A DNA stretch of 64,000 nt from an uncultured Granulosicoccaceae bacterium (GTDB lineage Bacteria; Pseudomonadota; Gammaproteobacteria; Granulosicoccales; Granulosicoccaceae): contig CALDUO010000070.1 in the NCBI GenBank assembly GCA_937923745.1, forward strand, positions 62,001-126,000, given 5' to 3'. The notes under the pieces are model-generated. The model saw only the letters and a list, made by a program, of their open reading frames with translations, made no database searches and was not told the DNA's origin. Both the position numbers and the translations under genes were made by a program. Shown in pieces: positions 63,973 to 64,000 of the stretch. Numbering within the stretch: position 1 is the stretch's first letter; every line of letters begins with the position of its first letter.

Positions 63973-64000
63973 GACGGATTGATACAATCTCCGCCACTTC

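Noticed and set aside
1-64000. tRNA, rRNA, riboswitch or insertion sequence
   Set aside because: I found no cloverleaf-like or conserved RNA motif, no transposase and no terminal inverted repeats with target duplications.

Overview
The window looks like chromosomal DNA of a Gram-negative bacterium, most likely a proteobacterium and probably a marine gammaproteobacterium. The evidence is a fused E. coli-type proton-pumping transhydrogenase (PntAB), an OmpA-type outer-membrane and peptidoglycan-anchoring module, a RoxA/MauG-like di-heme cytochrome, and mid-50s GC by eye. No rRNA or tRNA was seen, so the taxonomic call rests on gene families only.

Layout. (1) 1-6975, minus strand: a translationally coupled catabolic operon. 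It encodes the FAD subunit and a fused [2Fe-2S]/molybdopterin subunit of a xanthine-dehydrogenase-family hydroxylase, then a 6-hydroxynicotinate-reductase-like Fe-S protein, a UPF0280 protein and the start of an 'amino acid synthesis' (PF06684) protein. Three consecutive ATGA overlaps link the first four genes. (2) 7035-8228, plus strand: a CNNM/CBS membrane protein. (3) 8583-10315, minus strand: a DUF4387 and AtuA-family pair. (4) 10711-46836, minus strand: one open frame of about 12,041 codons, 56% of the window, for a giant secreted multi-Ig surface protein. Its C-terminus carries a sorting-signal-like tail, a lipobox, an outer-membrane beta-barrel and an OmpA peptidoglycan-binding domain. 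(5) 47092-54529: a carboxymuconolactone-decarboxylase remnant, RidA, a TauE/SafE permease, a DUF533 protein, a glutathione transferase, a short-chain dehydrogenase and PntAB. (6) 54953-55060: a 35-residue single-pass membrane protein. (7) 55776-63783, minus strand: a kinase/M23-peptidase/class III aminotransferase triple fusion coupled to a dipeptide epimerase, then a di-heme cytochrome c and an unrecognised secreted protein.

The most unusual property is not a single gene. Outside the giant gene there are about 20 separate short tandem arrays (2-7 copies of a 12-18 bp unit, each array with its own unrelated unit) in roughly 28 kb. They sit at gene ends, in intergenic gaps and in loops of otherwise conserved enzymes. 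Every array inside a reading frame has a unit of 12, 15 or 18 bp. Intergenic arrays also use 13 and 14 bp. This suggests a general local-duplication process filtered by reading frame. The giant gene carries one such array in a linker near its C-terminus, while its own Ig repeats are old and diverged at the DNA level.

Functional links: the left operon probably hydroxylates and then reduces a nitrogen heterocycle. The right operon probably phosphorylates an amino compound and eliminates phosphate and ammonia, next to an epimerase usually associated with murein peptides. The giant protein probably bridges the cell envelope and the outside.
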